From: Cylindrospermum stagnale PCC 7417
GTDB lineage: Bacteria > Cyanobacteriota > Cyanobacteriia > Cyanobacteriales > Nostocaceae
DNA: 64,000 bases
Reading direction: 5' to 3'
Assembly (NCBI RefSeq): GCF_000317535.1
Contig: NC_019757.1
Coordinates: forward strand, 4,677,501-4,741,500
In this document: piece after piece, positions 53,775 through 63,105 of the stretch
How the letters are laid out: every line of letters starts with the position of its first letter
Numbering within the stretch: the first letter of the stretch is position 1
Position numbers and translations under genes: made by a program
The notes under the pieces: generated by a model
What the model was told of the DNA's origin: nothing
Database searches by the model: none
The model's input: only the letters and a program-made list of their open reading frames with translations

Positions 53775-55976
53775 TTAACTTGAGGATTTTACCTTTTTCA
53801 TAGATTTAGCTTGACTAATACCTTCTTGCGCGTAGTCTTCCTCGGTGAAGTAGTAGTAGCTGTAGGGTTCATTTTTAGGAATCACACCATTTACTACCTG
53901 TCCCAAAACATTCTGACCAGATTTTTCCAGAACTTCTTTAGCAAAAGCTGCATTCACTGAATCAACTACTCCTGGACGAACTACCAACAAAACACCATCA
54001 GCCATTTGACCTAAAGTAGCAGCATCAGCAGCTACATTTAATGAGGGAGCATCAATAATTACGAAGTCATAGTTAGCAGAAAAGATTTCTATCAACGACG
54101 CCATTCGTTTTGAGTCTAGGAGAGATCCTGGACTAGGAGGTACTACCCCGGAAGTCAGAACATCTAAATTATCCATAACTTTTTTGATAGCTGTTTTAAT
54201 TTCAGTCTGTCCAACAATCAAATTAGTCAGACCTTGACTATTAGTCAGATCCCAAATTTTGTGCTGAACTGGACGGTGCAAATCTCCATCTATCAGTAAG
54301 ACTTTACACTCCATTTGAGCTATTGCTACAGCCAAATTAGTAGCGACTGTTGTCTTACCTTCTCTGGGTACAGAACTGGTGACAACAATAACTTTTAGCT
54401 CTTTATCAGCACTCATAAACTTCAGATTTGCCCTGAGCATCCGGTAAGCTTCACTTATCGGGGAACGAGGAAAATTCTTCACAATAGATCTTTCGCTATA
54501 TGACTCATTTTCTTCATGTACACGAATAGATTTTTTCAACTTGTCCACAGAAGGGATTACCCCTAATAAAGTCAATTCAAATAATTTTTTTGCCTCATCA
54601 ACAGTCTTGATAGTTTTATCCTGTGCTTCCAAAATGAAGACAATCACCAAGGTAGCTATCATAGCCAGTAAAGCAGCACTTATGAACATAGAAATAGAAG
54701 AATTTGGCTCTTCAGGAACTTGCGCTTCAGATACCTTGATAACGTTACCTACAGTCTGATTTTCTGCTATTCGGCTTTCTTGTAGCTTTTGGAGTAAAAG
54801 TGAATAAGTAGATTGGGCTGTTTGTAGTTTGCGTTCTAACTCACGTTGTTGTTGCTCTAATTGGGGGAGCTTATTGAGGCGTTGTCTGTAGATAGCTTGT
54901 AACTTAATTAAGGTAGATAATTCACTAGTTAGACCCAGATAAGTCGACTCTAGTTCTACAAGCCTTGCCGTAAGTTGCTGTTGCAGCATGCCCATTGGCA
55001 ATTCGTCATTTATATTTTTTGAATTCGTCCCGGTAACTTGTATTTTTCGTTTTTCTAGTATCTCGTTTAAAGCTTCTAACTTCTGTTTTAAGTTAATTAT
55101 TTCGGGATGGGAATCTTGGAGAAATGTCCGCCTAGCTGCAAGTTGAGATTCTAGCTGTTGGACTTCTTTCAGGATGTCTTGTACCCCAGTAGACTGGCTC
55201 ATGGAATTTACAGCCACCGCTACCTGAGGGGTCATGGCTAATTGCTTTTGTATGGAGCTAAACTGAGCAGTAACTCCAGCTATTTTAGACTGAGTATCAC
55301 GGATTTGCCTTTCCAAATCTGAAGTTATTTCCACTCCCTTAGTAGCTTCTTCTTGTAGAGAAATAACTTGGTTCTTCTCTTTAAAGTCACGTGACGCAGC
55401 TTCTAATTTCCTAAGAATCAATTCAGCATTAGGCACTTGTTTCTCTAAAAACTGGCGTGCAGCAGTTGCTTCGCTTTTCTGGGAAATTAAATTATGTTCT
55501 AAATAAACTTCTATCTGCATATTAACAACTTGAGCTGCTATTTTAGGATTAGCATCTTTATATGAGATTTTCAGAATATCAGTTTTCTGAATATCATTAA
55601 CTGTAAAATTTTTCAGAAAATCTTTTATGTTTAGAGATTTGCCTTTGTTATTTTTTAATTTGAGTCTGTCTATAGTCTTTTGCACAATAGGAACAGAACG
55701 TATCACTTCAGCCTCTGTGTTTATAGGATTAGTTTTGTTGTCTTGTACCAGTGGTTCTAATTTACCTATTTCTGTTCCTACTCCTGTTAGGGAAGAAATA
55801 CTATTTATCTTTTGCAACTTCAGGGTACCTTCCGCAACGTAGCTAGGCTTTTTTAAAGATAAAGCTAGTAACAAAAGCAGCAAAGTTGGGATAAATATTC
55901 CTAAACCAGTTAACCAACGATGCTTGATAATTTGCCAATATTTATCAAAATGGAAACCAGAATCTGTTGATTGCAT
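53775..55976 (-). CDS. Exopolysaccharide chain-length/tyrosine autokinase (Wzc/GumC-like)
   Basis: 733 residues. N-terminal Wzz domain with membrane segments at about 30-48 and 430-450, a long periplasmic coiled coil 180-420 (LERQIRDTQSKIAG, QLEQQQRELERKLQTAQ), then a cytosolic BY-kinase: Walker A VVTSSVPREGKTTVATN (about 540), Walker A' VLLIDGDLHRP and VIIDAPSL. The tail carries a Tyr cluster (YSYYYFTEEDY), target of autophosphorylation. Regulates export and length of the exopolysaccharide. It is the last gene of the minus-strand cluster. Confidence 0.93.
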   Translation of the reverse strand: MQSTDSGFHFDKYWQIIKHRWLTGLGIFIPTLLLLLLALSLKKPSYVAEGTLKLQKINSISSLTGVGTEIGKLEPLVQDNKTNPINTEAEVIRSVPIVQKTIDRLKLKNNKGKSLNIKDFLKNFTVNDIQKTDILKISYKDANPKIAAQVVNMQIEVYLEHNLISQKSEATAARQFLEKQVPNAELILRKLEAASRDFKEKNQVISLQEEATKGVEITSDLERQIRDTQSKIAGVTAQFSSIQKQLAMTPQVAVAVNSMSQSTGVQDILKEVQQLESQLAARRTFLQDSHPEIINLKQKLEALNEILEKRKIQVTGTNSKNINDELPMGMLQQQLTARLVELESTYLGLTSELSTLIKLQAIYRQRLNKLPQLEQQQRELERKLQTAQSTYSLLLQKLQESRIAENQTVGNVIKVSEAQVPEEPNSSISMFISAALLAMIATLVIVFILEAQDKTIKTVDEAKKLFELTLLGVIPSVDKLKKSIRVHEENESYSERSIVKNFPRSPISEAYRMLRANLKFMSADKELKVIVVTSSVPREGKTTVATNLAVAIAQMECKVLLIDGDLHRPVQHKIWDLTNSQGLTNLIVGQTEIKTAIKKVMDNLDVLTSGVVPPSPGSLLDSKRMASLIEIFSANYDFVIIDAPSLNVAADAATLGQMADGVLLVVRPGVVDSVNAAFAKEVLEKSGQNVLGQVVNGVIPKNEPYSYYYFTEEDYAQEGISQAKSMKKVKSSS

Positions 55977-56112
55977 AAATCTATTTTAAATCCTTAATTA
56001 GTGATGAATAAATTCTCAGATTAGGAAATTTTAAAATCTTGTTAGTCCATCAAATATTGAGCCATAAATTTTTCGTAGAGTACAGGTTGGCTCTTTCCAC
56101 CTCTAATAGTTA

Positions 56113-57294
56113 TCAGGGCAATTGTTTTATTCCAGAGAGACAGGGTAAACGTTCCTTTTTCCCGTCTGTTGTGGCTATATGGACGATCGCACTAATCACC
56201 CGTTCTAAGTCTTCGTCTGCCAGATTAGAACCAGAAGGTAAGCAAAGACCGTGTGTAAATAAATCTTCTGCTACTGCACCGCCAATACAATCACATTCAG
56301 CAAACACAGGCTGGAGGTGCAAAGGCTTCCACACAGGACGAGTTTCAATTTGCTGTTCGGCAAGTGCAAGGCGGACTTGTTCGCGATTTGCACCAAAAGC
56401 CTCAGGATCAATTGTTAAGCAGGTTAACCAGCGAGTAGCACGCCCAAAGCTAGCTTCGGGCATAAATTCTATTCCTGGCAGATTTCCCAAAGCTCGTTGA
56501 TAAATCTCAAAGTTGCGTCTTCTAGCTGTTACTCGCTCATTCAAAACACGCAACTGACCGCGACCAATGCCGGCTAAAACGTTACTGAGACGATAATTAT
56601 AGCCAATTTCTGAGTGTTGGTAATGAGGAGCCAAATCACGTGCCTGGGTTGCCAAGAAACGTGCTTTTGCGACTAATTGTGGATCGTCGGCGACCAACAT
56701 CCCCCCGCCAGAGGTAGTAATAATTTTATTGCCATTGAAGGAATAAATGCCAATGCGCCCAAAAGTTCCCGGAGAATGCCCTTTATAGGTAGCGCCTAAA
56801 GCTTCAGCAGCATCTTCAATTAAGGGAAGATCATATTGATTGCAAACTTTGAGAATTGGCTCGATATCTGCACTTTGACCATATAGATGCACAAGCACAA
56901 CCGCTTTAGGCAATTTGCCAATCCGGGCCCGGTTCTCTAGCGCTAACCGCAACAGTTCAGGATTCATGTTCCAAGAAGTGCGATCGCAATCAATAAATAC
57001 TGGTGTCGCTCCTAGATAAGTAATGGGATTGGCGGTAGCCACAAAGGTCAAGGTAGAGCAAAAAACCTCATCCCCAGGCTCAACCCCAACTAATCGCAAG
57101 GCCAAATGCAGCGCTGCTGTGCCAGAACTTACAGCCGCAGCATAACCAGCCCCAGTTACTTGACAAAATTCTTGCTCAAAAGCATCGACATGGGGGCCCA
57201 CAGGAGCGATCCAGTTAGTGTCAAATGCTTCTTTGACAAATTCTAATTCGCGATCGCCTATATGTGGAGTCGAGAGCAAAATTGGTTTAAACAT
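56113..57294 (-). CDS. DegT/DnrJ/EryC1/StrS sugar aminotransferase
   Basis: 393 residues. PLP-dependent enzyme that transaminates nucleotide keto-sugars. Active-site Lys in YSFNGNKIITTSGGGMLV; EDAAEALGATYKG binds PLP; GDEVFCSTLTFVATANPI and SSGTAALHLALRLVGV are family-standard, and GYNYRLSNVLAGIGRGQL closes the site. Similar enzymes make 4-amino-4,6-dideoxy sugars. Sits upstream of the tyrosine kinase gene, 137 bp away. Confidence 0.93.
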   Translation of the reverse strand: MFKPILLSTPHIGDRELEFVKEAFDTNWIAPVGPHVDAFEQEFCQVTGAGYAAAVSSGTAALHLALRLVGVEPGDEVFCSTLTFVATANPITYLGATPVFIDCDRTSWNMNPELLRLALENRARIGKLPKAVVLVHLYGQSADIEPILKVCNQYDLPLIEDAAEALGATYKGHSPGTFGRIGIYSFNGNKIITTSGGGMLVADDPQLVAKARFLATQARDLAPHYQHSEIGYNYRLSNVLAGIGRGQLRVLNERVTARRRNFEIYQRALGNLPGIEFMPEASFGRATRWLTCLTIDPEAFGANREQVRLALAEQQIETRPVWKPLHLQPVFAECDCIGGAVAEDLFTHGLCLPSGSNLADEDLERVISAIVHIATTDGKKERLPCLSGIKQLP

Positions 57295-57338
57295 GATTCT
57301 TTTCAGTAATTTGGATTATCTAACAAGGCTGTAATAAT

Positions 57339-58553
57339 TCAAAATTTTGTCTTTAAAAAATTCGGCGCTCGCTTGTCATTTAACAGTTTGTAATTTTTGA
57401 GCTTGTCGAAAAAAATATTTATTATTTTTTGAAATAACCTTGTTTTAACAATTTTATAAAATAAAAGATATATTAAAGCATTTATATCTGATAAAAAATA
57501 TCTGATATTCGTATTAGACAAACTATATTCTAAAGAGCCATTTAAAGCATCTTTAATGAACCTGTGGAATTTAGCATAGTACTTTTCTTGATATAAAATA
57601 TACTCAAAGCTGATACCATTTGACAATAAATATAGAAGATAGGGAAAATTTACACTGACTGAGAGAGAACCCATCAGAGATTGCCAAAATCTTGGATTAA
57701 TTTCAATAATATTAATTTCTTCAGTTTTGGAATTATATCTCAGGTCTAGATTAGCAACCCCACTCCATTTGAGTGCATTCATGGTTTTTGTAACTATATC
57801 AATCACAGCAGAGTCATGGACAAACTTTAATTTATCAATTTTGGGAGCAAAACCTTCTGTTAATCCTAATTGCTGCTGTATTGTGTAAGCAAGAACTTGC
57901 CCATCCTGACAAAGAACGCTACAACCCATATCGTAGCCATGTATATATTCCTGAACAATATATACCTCGCTAGGATGATTAAGGATAACCTGAAAAATTT
58001 CTGGTGCTAAAGTGTCAAACTTCTGTATATTTTCTCCACCAGATCCATCTATTGGTTTGATTAATACAGGCCAATTAATTTTGCTAATTTGCTCAATTTC
58101 TTTAAGTAAATATGTTTCTGGCGTTGGAATGTTATTCTTTTTCAGAAAGATGTGTAACTTCCACTTATCAAAAGCTGTATCCAAGGCATCATTACTTGGT
58201 AATGCTATTACTTTACAAAAGGTTGATAACTTTTTTCTAAATTTGGCAACAAACTTGAAGCCATCTTCCGAAGCAGGAAGAATAATATCTATTTCTTTAT
58301 TTTCTATTATCTGAACTACCTCATCTAAATATTCTACTGAATTCATCAGATTTTCTGAAAAAAATAACTGATCAATATATGCCGAATACTTATAAAAAAC
58401 CAGCCATTCTTTTTCATTAGATTCTTGGTTCGCAGAGACAATCACGTTTATTTTAAATTTACTATTAGCTTCTTTTAAACATCGTATGACATAGTAAGCA
58501 AGAGGATTGTTGCAGGAATCAGGAATTAAAATAGCTGGTTGTTTAGTTTTCAT
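57339..58553 (-). CDS. ATP-grasp family ligase
   Basis: 404 residues. N-terminal preATP-grasp part (AILIPDSCNNPLAYYVIRCL), ATP-binding loop VLIKPIDGSGGENIQKF, EYIHGYDMGCSVLCQDG and metal-binding EEINIIEINPRFWQSLMG. Joins a carboxylate to an amine or thiol with ATP. Same direction as the aminotransferase (44 bp) and the FemAB-like gene, so it may attach an amino acid or acyl group to an amino sugar. The tail (C-terminal 90 residues) is basic and AT-rich in codons. Substrate unknown. Confidence 0.85.
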   Translation of the reverse strand: MKTKQPAILIPDSCNNPLAYYVIRCLKEANSKFKINVIVSANQESNEKEWLVFYKYSAYIDQLFFSENLMNSVEYLDEVVQIIENKEIDIILPASEDGFKFVAKFRKKLSTFCKVIALPSNDALDTAFDKWKLHIFLKKNNIPTPETYLLKEIEQISKINWPVLIKPIDGSGGENIQKFDTLAPEIFQVILNHPSEVYIVQEYIHGYDMGCSVLCQDGQVLAYTIQQQLGLTEGFAPKIDKLKFVHDSAVIDIVTKTMNALKWSGVANLDLRYNSKTEEINIIEINPRFWQSLMGSLSVSVNFPYLLYLLSNGISFEYILYQEKYYAKFHRFIKDALNGSLEYSLSNTNIRYFLSDINALIYLLFYKIVKTRLFQKIINIFFDKLKNYKLLNDKRAPNFLKTKF

Positions 58554-58621
58554 TAGCTATAATTTTGGAGATTTAGAAAATTTATCAAGCTTAATTTTTT
58601 GGACAACATATCTCATGCTAT

Positions 58622-59701
58622 TTAAGATGAACGATAAGCGGGGAAAAAGTTTGAGTGCAGTAATTGTGCCGCCGTTTTACCTAAAAGTTTCGCTTTTAAT
58701 TCCACCAAATAATGATATTTATCCTCATCAATTATCAATTGTGAGGTCAAAAATTTATGATTCATCTGAGAGAAACCCGCTTTAAAAACAAACAAACTAT
58801 CCTCAGTTGAGCCACCAACTCCACCCCCCAAGTGCAAAAATTTGTTCCCTCGTTCCTGCGCCCAATATCGTGCATGGTCGGTTTCTAGACTACTCGGTGA
58901 TAGGTGAACAAATTGGTTTCTTGTTCCACCAAGTGTGCTTTGCACAATTCCACAACATTCTGTATACAAACCAGCACAGGCTACCTGATTTTCATATTGA
59001 ACAATGCATAGATGAATATTTAAACCTAACAAATCATTCATATGAGTAAAATATTCAGAATTAAAGGTGTAATATCCTGTCGTAGCATTGACACGTTGCA
59101 TTGTTTCTTCATAGATTGCAATAAATTCATCCAAATAATCTTGGAATGGAACCATCTTTGCAATCATTCCGAGACGTTTACACTTGTTAATTGTGCTACG
59201 ATGACCCTTTCTGGTATGGCTCCATAGGTTAGGAAGCGTCAAATCAACTGAAACCGTTTCTCCTGTTAGTTTAAAGCTTCCAGTTTTAAATACTTCCGTG
59301 AAACTATCATTAAGAATTGGATGCAAACGAAAGAAAGCAGAGCATATACCCCTAGAAAAAAATTCTTGCTTCATTGCATCTAGAGCAGCATTTGGAAATT
59401 CTGGTGCGTTAATAGCTGCTTTACTGAGTAAAATTCCCGGATAACCATAGGGGGAAATAACATCAAAAACATCTGCTAACTGTAGTTCCTCAAAGAGGAT
59501 ATCATTACATTTCCTGAGCAAATAAGGTACAAAAAACTTTTTTTCACCTTCAGTTATTAAAATAGCTTCAGGGATAGTATCAGTTCTTTTAGACTCTAAA
59601 TAGACATACTCAGGTAAATGATAAAAATCATGAGGAATTTCTTGCAGTGTTTGGAACCACAAATCGTTTGTTAATTCAAGTATTTGTACTTGTAAATTCA
59701 T
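58622..59701 (-). CDS. FemAB/GNAT-like (Acetyltransf_6) transferase
   Basis: 359 residues. Two GNAT-like halves as in FemAB: LWSHTRKGHRSTINKCKRLG, the typical R-K-x-R-x-x-I segment, then YEETMQRVNATTGYYTF and ACAGLYTECCGIVQSTLGGT, ending LHLGGGVGGSTEDSLFVFKAGF. FemAB members use aminoacyl-tRNA or acyl donors to decorate cell-wall or polysaccharide amino groups. It lies between the ATP-grasp and PhyH genes on the same strand. Confidence 0.85.
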   Translation of the reverse strand: MNLQVQILELTNDLWFQTLQEIPHDFYHLPEYVYLESKRTDTIPEAILITEGEKKFFVPYLLRKCNDILFEELQLADVFDVISPYGYPGILLSKAAINAPEFPNAALDAMKQEFFSRGICSAFFRLHPILNDSFTEVFKTGSFKLTGETVSVDLTLPNLWSHTRKGHRSTINKCKRLGMIAKMVPFQDYLDEFIAIYEETMQRVNATTGYYTFNSEYFTHMNDLLGLNIHLCIVQYENQVACAGLYTECCGIVQSTLGGTRNQFVHLSPSSLETDHARYWAQERGNKFLHLGGGVGGSTEDSLFVFKAGFSQMNHKFLTSQLIIDEDKYHYLVELKAKLLGKTAAQLLHSNFFPAYRSS

Positions 59702-59740
59702 GCTATTTTCCCGATTTCCTTAGCTATATCTGACTATCTG

Positions 59741-60631
59741 TTATCTATCTTCTGCCGACCACAAAACAGGAAATATTTCCAGATCGCTGTAATCAGGATC
59801 GCCGTTGGGCAATTTGTGACATATAGAATCAAGAAAATGATGAATGCGTTTGCCTTGGGGATTCCAAAAAACTTGATAGCAGTTGTCATCATCTTGGAGA
59901 TGTACAGCTATTGCTAAACGAAATGAATCACTGTAGTTATGATAGCTGCCATGAATTGTTTTACAGTGATGAAAACTAATTTGCCCTTTTTTTAAAGTCA
60001 TAGGTACTTCGACAATTCTCTGTCCTATTTGGGAAAATTTCTGTTCTATTTCTTTGAGATTTTGCTGGTTAAAGCAGCGCAAATGTTCATTGCCAGACCA
60101 TTTGTGGCTACCATCAATAACAACTAGCGGCGCTCTAGACTTGTCACAATCATGGAAAGGAATCCAGGCAGCTAGGAGCTTATTAGAAGTGCAAGTAGAG
60201 CAGTAAGCATGATCTGTATGCCAACCAACAACTCCTTTGCCATCCTCACCATGCGGAGCTTTATAAACTAACTGGTCTTCAAATAGCCGAATACTTTTAC
60301 TCCTAGTTAGCCTAGCAGCAATTGCTCCAATAATTGGCTGAAGTGCAAACTGTCGTAAGACATTATTTTGCAAAGAAACAAATTCGTTATTGCGAATAGC
60401 ATCCCCGTCTCCCGGCTTCCAGTTGCTATAACCAGTACTATAAGGAAGTTTTACATCTCGCTCACCACGATAAAACTTTTCACTAGCTAAAATAGCTGCA
60501 TCAATCATCTCGTCAGGAATAACTTTTTTGGAGATATACCAACCATGCTCTTCGTAAAAAGTAACATCTTTATCAGTAGGCAACAGTGCTATTTGTTCTT
60601 GATTCAGACGTGGAGTGTAAAGGTTTACCAT
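59741..60631 (-). CDS. Phytanoyl-CoA-dioxygenase-family Fe(II)/2-oxoglutarate oxygenase
   Basis: 296 residues. The iron facial triad is visible: His and Asp in VGWHTDHAYCS, the distal His in FHHCKTIHGSYHNYSDSFRLA, with the following Arg for 2-oxoglutarate. Also APLVVIDGSHKWSG. PhyH enzymes in sugar clusters hydroxylate or epimerise small molecules. Starts at ATG, 37 bp downstream of the sugar transferase gene on the minus strand. Confidence 0.9.
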   Translation of the reverse strand: MVNLYTPRLNQEQIALLPTDKDVTFYEEHGWYISKKVIPDEMIDAAILASEKFYRGERDVKLPYSTGYSNWKPGDGDAIRNNEFVSLQNNVLRQFALQPIIGAIAARLTRSKSIRLFEDQLVYKAPHGEDGKGVVGWHTDHAYCSTCTSNKLLAAWIPFHDCDKSRAPLVVIDGSHKWSGNEHLRCFNQQNLKEIEQKFSQIGQRIVEVPMTLKKGQISFHHCKTIHGSYHNYSDSFRLAIAVHLQDDDNCYQVFWNPQGKRIHHFLDSICHKLPNGDPDYSDLEIFPVLWSAEDR

Positions 60632-60668
60632 CTTACTTTCTCTGTTGTTTAGTTGTATTTAACTCTGC

Positions 60669-61286
60669 TTACTTTTTAAGTATTCCTATGAATTCTTCCG
60701 CTGTAGCATAGCCTTCTTGATTAATTCCTTCTTGTTTCAATACTTTAAAAAACGTCAGAAAAATAATTTTTAAATCCAGCCATAAACTCCAATTGTCAAC
60801 ATACCAAACATCTAGTTTAAATTTTTCTTCCCATCCCAAAGAATTGCGACCGTTTATTTGAGTCAAACCTGTGATACCTGGTTTTACTTCATGGCGTCTT
60901 GCTTGTTCAGGGGTGTAGCGGTTGAGATAAGTTACTAATAAAGGGCGAGGTCCAACGAAACTCATGTCATCTTTAAGAACATTCCACAGTTGAGGAAGTT
61001 CGTCTAAACTTGTTTTACGGAGAAATTCACCTAAAGACGTGAGTCGTTTTTCATCAGGGAGAAGATTGCCTTTGCTATCACGTTTATCCGTCATAGTGCG
61101 AAACTTATAAAACTTAAAAATATGAGCATTTTTACCAGGGCGAGATTGAGTGAAAATAACTGGACTACCCATGCAGAAATAAATAGCGATCGCCACACCT
61201 AGTAGTAGAGGAGAAAGAGCAACTAAGGCAATTGCTGCCACAACTTTATCTAATACTGACTTGATGAATATACTAGATTTTTTCAT
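60669..61286 (-). CDS. Initiating sugar transferase (WcaJ/PglC type)
   Basis: 205 residues of the short PglC-like form. One membrane helix at about 15-38 (VVAAIALVALSPLLLGVAI), then the catalytic segments KFYKFRTMTD, LRKTSLDELPQLWNVLKDDM with the key DE pair, SFVGPRPLL, HEVKPGITGLTQINGRNS and LDVWYVDNWSLWLDLKI. Transfers a phosphosugar onto undecaprenyl phosphate, starting the repeat unit. First gene of the downstream group of the cluster; own promoter likely in 61287-61560. Confidence 0.95.
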   Translation of the reverse strand: MKKSSIFIKSVLDKVVAAIALVALSPLLLGVAIAIYFCMGSPVIFTQSRPGKNAHIFKFYKFRTMTDKRDSKGNLLPDEKRLTSLGEFLRKTSLDELPQLWNVLKDDMSFVGPRPLLVTYLNRYTPEQARRHEVKPGITGLTQINGRNSLGWEEKFKLDVWYVDNWSLWLDLKIIFLTFFKVLKQEGINQEGYATAEEFIGILKK

Positions 61287-61705
61287 AAATACACCCTTTG
61301 TTCAAAGCAACAAAAAAAACGTAAATACAACGAAATTCTATTCAGTAAAATCAGACATTAATAACTACATGTCTGAACATTTAATTACTGGGAAAATCTC
61401 AGTTTGTGAAAATACAAAAAAGTTATAGACAAGTGATAATTCTTGGACTTGTCCAATGTTTTTTTGAGTGGTGAATTATTAATAAAATAACCTAGATTAA
61501 TCAAAAAATATCGCCAATTTGGCACTATATATTTATATGCTTTTTGATTAAAAATAAAAAAGATTACCCCAGTATCTTAATTAGATGGGGTAATAGTATT
61601 AGTGATGAAAATATGAAGAAATCTTTGTAGATTTTTGGTCAAGACAAGCTATCTGTCTATTGCAGATTTAGCTGTGTTAATGACTTCTTGCCATTATCCT
61701 TAAAA
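61287..61705. other. Spacer inside the exopolysaccharide cluster
   Basis: AT-rich with no gene. It holds a terminator for the GT4 gene (61548-61594, minus strand), so the sugar-transferase group is a separate transcription unit with its promoter to the left of that terminator. Confidence 0.65.
61548..61594 (-). terminator. Rho-independent terminator after GT4 gene
   Basis: On the minus strand ATTACCCC/GGGGTAAT forms an 8-bp stem with a 16-base loop, followed by CTTTTTTATTTTT. Clean intrinsic terminator about 110 bp after the glycosyltransferase stop. Confidence 0.82.
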
Positions 61706-62863
61706 TCATTGAAACACTAAACATCTTGTAGATGTAGCCTCAGCATACAAAGCTTCGTGTAGCTTGATAATGTGGCGTAGGTCATAATCGACCATCTGTT
61801 CCCGCCCACGCTTTCCCATCATTTTAGCTTCTTGGGGATGATATAGTATCCAGTCCATTGCCCCTGCAAGTGCCTCTACATCACCCACTTTCAGGAGAAG
61901 ACCACAACCGTCCGCTAGCAAGTCCCTAGTTCCCCTAATTTCTGTGCCAATTACAGGAGTTTCCAGGGACATAGACTCCATGATACTCCTAGGAAGTCCC
62001 TCTTGTTGAGAAGCAAGCACAGTAGCTACCGCCACACGCATTAAAGTCGGAATATCCTGCCGATTCCCCAAAAATCGAACCTGATGTTGCACTCCCAGTT
62101 GGGACGCTAACTGCTGCATTTCTTGCATCAGCGGTCCATCCCCAGCAAAAGCCAAGCAGACTTCAGACCGAGCTAAGTGAGCAAATGCCTTTAAAATATC
62201 TTGAGGTCGCTTACGGGGAATTAACTCTGCTACTGATAACAATAGTGGAGTTCCCAGTGCTAAACCCAATTCCTGACGCACCCGCTCAACTTCTGCTTTT
62301 GAAATAGCATCAGGGTGATAAAAGTCTAAATCCACCCCAATTCCCGGCATATAGCGGATACGTTTAGGTAAAATCAGCCTATAGCGTTTCGCTGCTTCCT
62401 CATCATCACGATTAATCACTACTAAATAGTCATTCCAATACCCTGCCAACTTCTCCATTGCCAAGAACAAAGCATTTTTTAATGGTTGGCCACCAGAATG
62501 GAAGTGAAAACCGTGAGCAGTATAGATTACTTTAGTATTAAGCTGCTTTCTTAAATCCTTAAGGGCGTATCGGGTCACAAAAGCAGCAACTGGCGTGTGG
62601 ACATGAACTATATTATATTTCTCTCGCTGCACCACCTCTTGGATAATCTGCGGAGCAACTACTAGATTGCGTGGGTCTAGGGGGTTGCGTGACCACTTTA
62701 CATCCCAAACGCGATCAAACTCCTGCACACAATCTATACAAGTTGAAACGCCACAAGCCATTGCATCCACACGCCAACCTTGAGCATGAAAGTGGCGGGC
62801 AAAAGGCAGGAGAAAGCCGCGTAAAGTATCAGGAATCGTAGCTACCATTAAAATTTTGTTCAT
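61706..62863 (-). CDS. Glycosyltransferase family 4
   Basis: 385 residues from ATG 62863 (a TTG at 62875 would add four). GT-B fold: MNKILMVATIPDTLRGFLLP, IVHVHTPVAAFVTRYAL, TAHGFHFHSGG, the donor-site LLSVAELIPRKRPQDILKAF, GDGPLMQEM and QEGLPRSIMESMSLETPVIGT with the E-x7-E pair. Adds a sugar to the lipid-linked repeat unit in the cytoplasm. Its start region overlaps the decayed epimerase end. Confidence 0.94.
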   Translation of the reverse strand: MNKILMVATIPDTLRGFLLPFARHFHAQGWRVDAMACGVSTCIDCVQEFDRVWDVKWSRNPLDPRNLVVAPQIIQEVVQREKYNIVHVHTPVAAFVTRYALKDLRKQLNTKVIYTAHGFHFHSGGQPLKNALFLAMEKLAGYWNDYLVVINRDDEEAAKRYRLILPKRIRYMPGIGVDLDFYHPDAISKAEVERVRQELGLALGTPLLLSVAELIPRKRPQDILKAFAHLARSEVCLAFAGDGPLMQEMQQLASQLGVQHQVRFLGNRQDIPTLMRVAVATVLASQQEGLPRSIMESMSLETPVIGTEIRGTRDLLADGCGLLLKVGDVEALAGAMDWILYHPQEAKMMGKRGREQMVDYDLRHIIKLHEALYAEATSTRCLVFQ

Positions 62864-63062
62864 TTTTGACTTCAAAACATTTTTGTGTTGTCTTTAACAA
62901 CTCTGCTAAACCTTCACAAATACTTGTAGTTGGCGACCATTCCAAAGCCGTAAGTGCTGTGTTATCAGCAAGACTCTGACGGATATTCCCAAGGCGCAAT
63001 TCCTTGTGGATGGGTTGCAAATTTTTACCTGTCAAACTAAGCTTTTCGCAATCACAAGCCAC
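62829..63062 (-). pseudogene. C-terminal remnant of an NAD-dependent epimerase/dehydratase
   Basis: 77 codons. The text LQPIHKELRLGNIRQSLADN, followed by ALTALEWSPTTSICEGLAE, is the typical C-terminal end of GalE/WbpP-type sugar epimerases (PxxxxxRxGDxRxSxAD, then L-x-W-x-P). The N-terminal 250 residues with the Rossmann fold and YxxxK are absent: to the right lies the DUF4091 gene end at 63106. A deletion within the cluster most likely removed them. Confidence 0.8.
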
Positions 63063-63105
63063 CTTGAAGTTTGGTCTTGATGGGTAGTAATTATCAACAG
63101 GCTAT

